DNA from: Verrucomicrobiia bacterium
GTDB lineage: Bacteria > Verrucomicrobiota > Verrucomicrobiia > Limisphaerales > JADLHS01
Length of the DNA: 64,000 nt
Reading direction: 5' to 3'
NCBI GenBank assembly: GCA_026125285.1
Contig: JAHCLO010000032.1
Coordinates: 19,158-83,157 of the forward strand
Shown in pieces: positions 61,573 through 64,000 of the stretch. Numbering within the stretch: the stretch's first letter is position 1; each line of letters begins with the position of its first letter. The notes beneath the pieces are model-generated. The model searched no databases and was not told where the DNA came from. It saw only the letters and a list, made by a program, of their open reading frames with translations. The position numbers were made by a program, and so were the translations under genes.

Positions 61573-62487
61573 TTATTTCGGGCAGTCGAATTGCTTCCAG
61601 AGATTTTGTACGGCCCAGTTCAAGAGTTTCTGCGTGGGATTTGCGTTGCGATGACAGGCGAATTTGTGGTTTTTCACCAGGTAGAAACCGTAGGCACGAA
61701 TTAGCTTGGGCCATGCTTCGAGATACTCTGCTTCCAGCAACACAACCTGTGTTGTTATCCTAGTTCCAGAATATCTTTGATCCTCTGGATGATGGCCACC
61801 ATCGTAAGGATGGTAAAGCAGATCGCACCAAGGAATCGGCTCCACATAATGTCGGGACCATTCAGGAGCGTCCGAGAATAGTTTCGACGGCAACTCCTGT
61901 CCCCAAGCGGTAGGGCTATGGTGTGGAATTTCTCGCATCCACCTTTCCAGAAAAGGGTTTTTGGCCTCAAAGTTGGTCATGGGATCTGCACCCAACCTGA
62001 AATTGCAGGAAGCAGCGAGCCTGCCTTTGGCTGCGGCGTAACGGCCTGAAATGATTCTGTTCGGCAACCAAGTGGCTTGTTGCTCTTCGGTGAGGAAGCA
62101 CGCTGCCATGGCATTTGTGGTTTTAGGCAGCGGACGCACCATGATGTCATCAACGTCCATGTATGTGCCTCCCCAGCGCCATAGGCAGACGACTCGAAAA
62201 ACATCAGACCACAGAGCCCATCTCGCCCTGGTCAGCGGGAGAAATCCCTCCAAGGGTGTGCCACATCCCAATTCCGCATAATCCCACCTCACCGGAGTGA
62301 AGTTCGGGAGATCTTTCTCCTGCAATGTGTTACTGAACAAATGTAAGCTGGCATCCGGCTCATGCAGAAGGATGCTTTTTAAGCAAACCCAGATTTGCTT
62401 TAGTGTGCCCTGCTGTGAGTACGGTCCTTCCCAGAACAGAAAGATGTTCTTCGAACTCGTTTCGATGTCATCCAATGATTTTGGCAT
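61573..62487 (-). CDS. Gly_transf_sug (DXD) glycosyltransferase
   Basis: A 304-residue family GT32/Gly_transf_sug enzyme. The DXD metal motif is in RWGGTYMDVDDIMVRPLP, preceded by the ARWALWSDVFRVVCLW helix, both typical of alpha-1,6-mannosyltransferase Och1-like and capsule-type transferases. The end (WPKLIRAYGFYLVKNHKF) fits the family. It is minus-strand and convergent with the LicD-like gene, only 4 bp away, so it forms a separate transcript with the next gene. Start MPKSLDDIETS at 62487. Confidence 0.82.
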   Translation of the reverse strand: MPKSLDDIETSSKNIFLFWEGPYSQQGTLKQIWVCLKSILLHEPDASLHLFSNTLQEKDLPNFTPVRWDYAELGCGTPLEGFLPLTRARWALWSDVFRVVCLWRWGGTYMDVDDIMVRPLPKTTNAMAACFLTEEQQATWLPNRIISGRYAAAKGRLAASCNFRLGADPMTNFEAKNPFLERWMREIPHHSPTAWGQELPSKLFSDAPEWSRHYVEPIPWCDLLYHPYDGGHHPEDQRYSGTRITTQVVLLEAEYLEAWPKLIRAYGFYLVKNHKFACHRNANPTQKLLNWAVQNLWKQFDCPK

Positions 62488-62533
62488 GTCAGTCGTTCAT
62501 GAGGCCTAGCCTGAGATTGTGTCTAACGTCCAG

Positions 62534-63286
62534 CTAAATGCCCAATCTGGCTGCTTCGCGTGTATTGAGTTTGGGATTGCTCAAATCAACGCCGTTCTCG
62601 ATCAATTCTAACAATCTGGGTAGCTGATGCGTGGCCCAAGGCAATCCCTGCGATTTGTAGCGCCTATATTTATCCACCATCATTTCATATACCCCAGCGC
62701 TCCACTTGAAGTGATGAACTTGAGCAACATTGCGCCAAATATTCGCCTCCACGCTATGGTGCCCAGCGGTGATTTGGACGTGGCCTTTCGCCATGGTAAT
62801 CTTGCGGCAAGCCAATCCGGCGCAGCGCGATAAATCGCAGACCATTGGAAACGTATTGTCCAGACTCCCTTGGATTTCGGGAAACGTCCCGTCAGCCGCG
62901 ATGCGATCAAAAAATATGCCATGTACTGCCTCGTAGCCGGCTTGCTCGGCTTCGCTGGCTATGTCCATCAGATTTTTGCCGTTAAAAAAGTGGAACTCAT
63001 CCAGATCAGCGATGCAATACCAGCGGGCTTTAGAGGCATACGTTTCTCTGATTACGTTCAAGCCTTTAACTTCATGTGCTCCACGATAAGACTCAAAACA
63101 ACAGGCAACGGATGTGTCAATGTGGAGGTTGTACTGTGTCCTGAATGAAAGGATCTCCTCGAAAAGTGGATTTTTTCTACCATTGTAAAGCGCACAGGCG
63201 AATTCATCGGCGCCAAGCGACGAATAATATCGCAAAAAATACGGCAGGAGTTTGATCCGGTCGCATACTGGAAAGATCACTATCAT
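62534..63286 (-). CDS. GT92/GT2-like glycosyltransferase
   Basis: About 250 residues from ATG ending at 63286 (MIVIFPVCDRIKLLPYFLRYYSSLGADEF). A TTG 12 bp upstream is a weaker choice. It looks like the DUF23/GT92-type GT-A fold seen in capsule clusters, with WYCIADLDEFHFF as the DxD-containing metal site. Paired with the Gly_transf_sug gene, 46 bp further along. Probably adds another sugar to the glycan built by the plus-strand genes. Donor unknown. Confidence 0.75.
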   Translation of the reverse strand: MIVIFPVCDRIKLLPYFLRYYSSLGADEFACALYNGRKNPLFEEILSFRTQYNLHIDTSVACCFESYRGAHEVKGLNVIRETYASKARWYCIADLDEFHFFNGKNLMDIASEAEQAGYEAVHGIFFDRIAADGTFPEIQGSLDNTFPMVCDLSRCAGLACRKITMAKGHVQITAGHHSVEANIWRNVAQVHHFKWSAGVYEMMVDKYRRYKSQGLPWATHQLPRLLELIENGVDLSNPKLNTREAARLGI

Positions 63287-63300
63287 GTGTGTAGCCAATG

Positions 63301-63633
63301 TGATTCAACCCAATTTCAACACATGCGTTGAATCACGCAATGTCGGTGGAGTGCCAATCGTAGTGGTGGCGTTCAGCCTTCAACAGCAAAAAGCTGAATA
63401 AAGCGGTTTCACAATTGTTTACATCAAATGGCTTTCGAGGGTCTTGTGGCAAGTTTTTTTGGTGGCGCACGCTTGAATTTCAACGCTTTTTTGGTTGAGT
63501 AGTATCCGACGCTACAGGCGTGCTGATGCGCAAAGCCAAATTGAAAGGACGAGCGGGCAAACAGCCCGACGGCAGTACGAACACTTAACTTGCCTCCCCG
63601 GTGATCGCCTGAACGCCAAGTCTCTCTTGAGTC
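63301..63633. other. AT-richer non-coding stretch before AraC-type gene
   Basis: No gene supported. A stretch at ~63510-63600 (ACAGGCGTGCTGATGCGCAAAGCC, then GAGCGGGCAAACAGCCC) can form short hairpins, including GGGC-AAACA-GCCC, and could be a structured leader of the gene at 63652. I cannot assign it to a known RNA family. Confidence 0.3.
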
Positions 63634-63651
63634 TTGAAGATTTTTGAAAGA

Positions 63652-63987
63652 ATGCCACGTTTACGTCCGTATTACCTTCTAATGCGCAGCCGATTGAATA
63701 GAATTACGGACTGGGAAAATCTGGCCGAAGCTTCCAGGTATTCGACGAGGGAATTGGCAAAGCGGTGCAATGTTACCTCGCGCCAATTGGAGCGGTATTT
63801 CTTGGGGACCAAGGGGATGCCGCCGCGCCAATGGTTGACGGAACTGCGACAGCGACGGGCCTTGGAATTGATGGCGGCGCACAGTAGCGTTAAGGCAGCG
63901 GCGTGGCGGTTAGGCTACCGGCAGGCGGCGCATTTTTCGCGTGAATTCAAGCGGTATCACGGCGTTTGCGCGACGGAGATTGGGTGA
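63652..63987 (+). CDS. Short AraC-type DNA-binding protein
   Basis: 111 residues from ATG 63652 (a TTG at 63634 is possible). It consists only of the AraC double helix-turn-helix: RELAKRCNVTSRQLERYF for the first helix pair and VKAAAWRLGYRQAAHFSREFKRYHG for the second, with the usual GYxxxxHFSREFKRYxG ending. There is no ligand-binding domain. Stand-alone AraC-DBD proteins are frequent in Verrucomicrobiota. Targets unknown; it sits at the right edge, next to the glycan cluster. Confidence 0.82.
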   Translation: MPRLRPYYLLMRSRLNRITDWENLAEASRYSTRELAKRCNVTSRQLERYFLGTKGMPPRQWLTELRQRRALELMAAHSSVKAAAWRLGYRQAAHFSREFKRYHGVCATEIG

Positions 63988-64000
63988 TTTTGGGTGTGGG

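Larger units (their letters stand above)
37513..64000. mobile_element. Integrative mobilizable element (left end; right end not seen)
   Basis: Starts at the tRNA-Arg remnant. It carries a tyrosine recombinase, MobF relaxase, TraK/L/M-like genes, a VirD4-type coupling protein and an Abi_2 gene up to about 47.8 kb. No second copy of the 45-bp tRNA segment is seen up to 64000, so either the element also includes the Rhs and glycan clusters to the right, or its right end has been lost. The end coordinate is the window edge, not a boundary. Confidence 0.45.

Noticed and set aside
63505..63605. Cyclic-di-GMP riboswitch in front of the AraC-type gene
   Set aside because: GCGCAAAGCC and GGGCAAAC resemble its core motifs but occur in the wrong order and without the required helices.

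Overview
The window is GC-rich bacterial chromosome that looks like Verrucomicrobiota, most likely the Pedosphaera/Limisphaerales side. The clues are a ThuA-domain protein next to a Tat-exported Gfo/Idh/MocA oxidoreductase, paired YceI lipoproteins, secreted Rhs/YD proteins and a DUF2934 gene. The taxonomy is inference. About 55 genes, one intact tRNA and several mobile elements can be supported.

Left part (1-14.2 kb). The window opens inside a minus-strand hoxEFU cluster, the diaphorase part of an NAD-coupled [NiFe] hydrogenase; hoxY/hoxH would lie off the edge. A compact minus-strand operon follows: corA, sensor kinase, NtrC-type regulator and a large membrane protein. Next is a plus-strand Rhs locus: a 5'-truncated Rhs fragment with its own tip, a partner gene, an EF-hand protein, then a complete secreted Rhs protein with an unrelated membrane-spanning tip and a small partner. 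These genes are joined by ATGA, TAATG or GTGA overlaps, and the two Rhs cores are near-identical.

Middle (14.5-37.3 kb). A 3.3-kb transposon with TGTTA termini (zinc-ribbon protein, DDE transposase, ExeA-like ATPase, small third gene) has a transposase that seems to have lost its catalytic glutamate. Then come ThuA, Gfo/Idh/MocA, two YceI paralogues, a CBM9-like protein and a DUF4197 protein. A sigma-54 activator with a four-cysteine GAF domain faces a thioredoxin-like gene and an RND efflux operon. A well-matched -24/-12 promoter stands in front of that operon. LysR/pirin, a type II NADH dehydrogenase, tRNA-Leu(UAG), a Dabb protein and a secreted unknown close this part.

Integrated element (37.5 kb onward). 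The 3' end of a tRNA-Arg(ACG) gene, cut in the anticodon loop, is followed by a tyrosine recombinase, a MobF relaxase/helicase, a TraK/TraL/TraM-like trio, a VirD4-type coupling protein and an Abi_2 HEPN protein. No VirB transport channel is visible, so this looks like a mobilizable rather than self-transmissible element. Its right end is not in the window.

Right part (47.8-64 kb). A frameshifted Rhs gene ends in a tip with an HEKVH motif, followed by a lipoprotein partner. Remnants of a RAYT and an IS66 transposase follow, then a 427-bp mini-transposon sharing termini and internal repeats with the 14.5-kb element. A lower-GC glycan cluster comes next, built largely from multidomain enzymes: FkbM methyltransferase, double GT9, GT2+methyltransferase, GT+sulfotransferase and LicD+cytidylyltransferase-like, plus two convergent glycosyltransferases. 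A short AraC-type protein ends the window.
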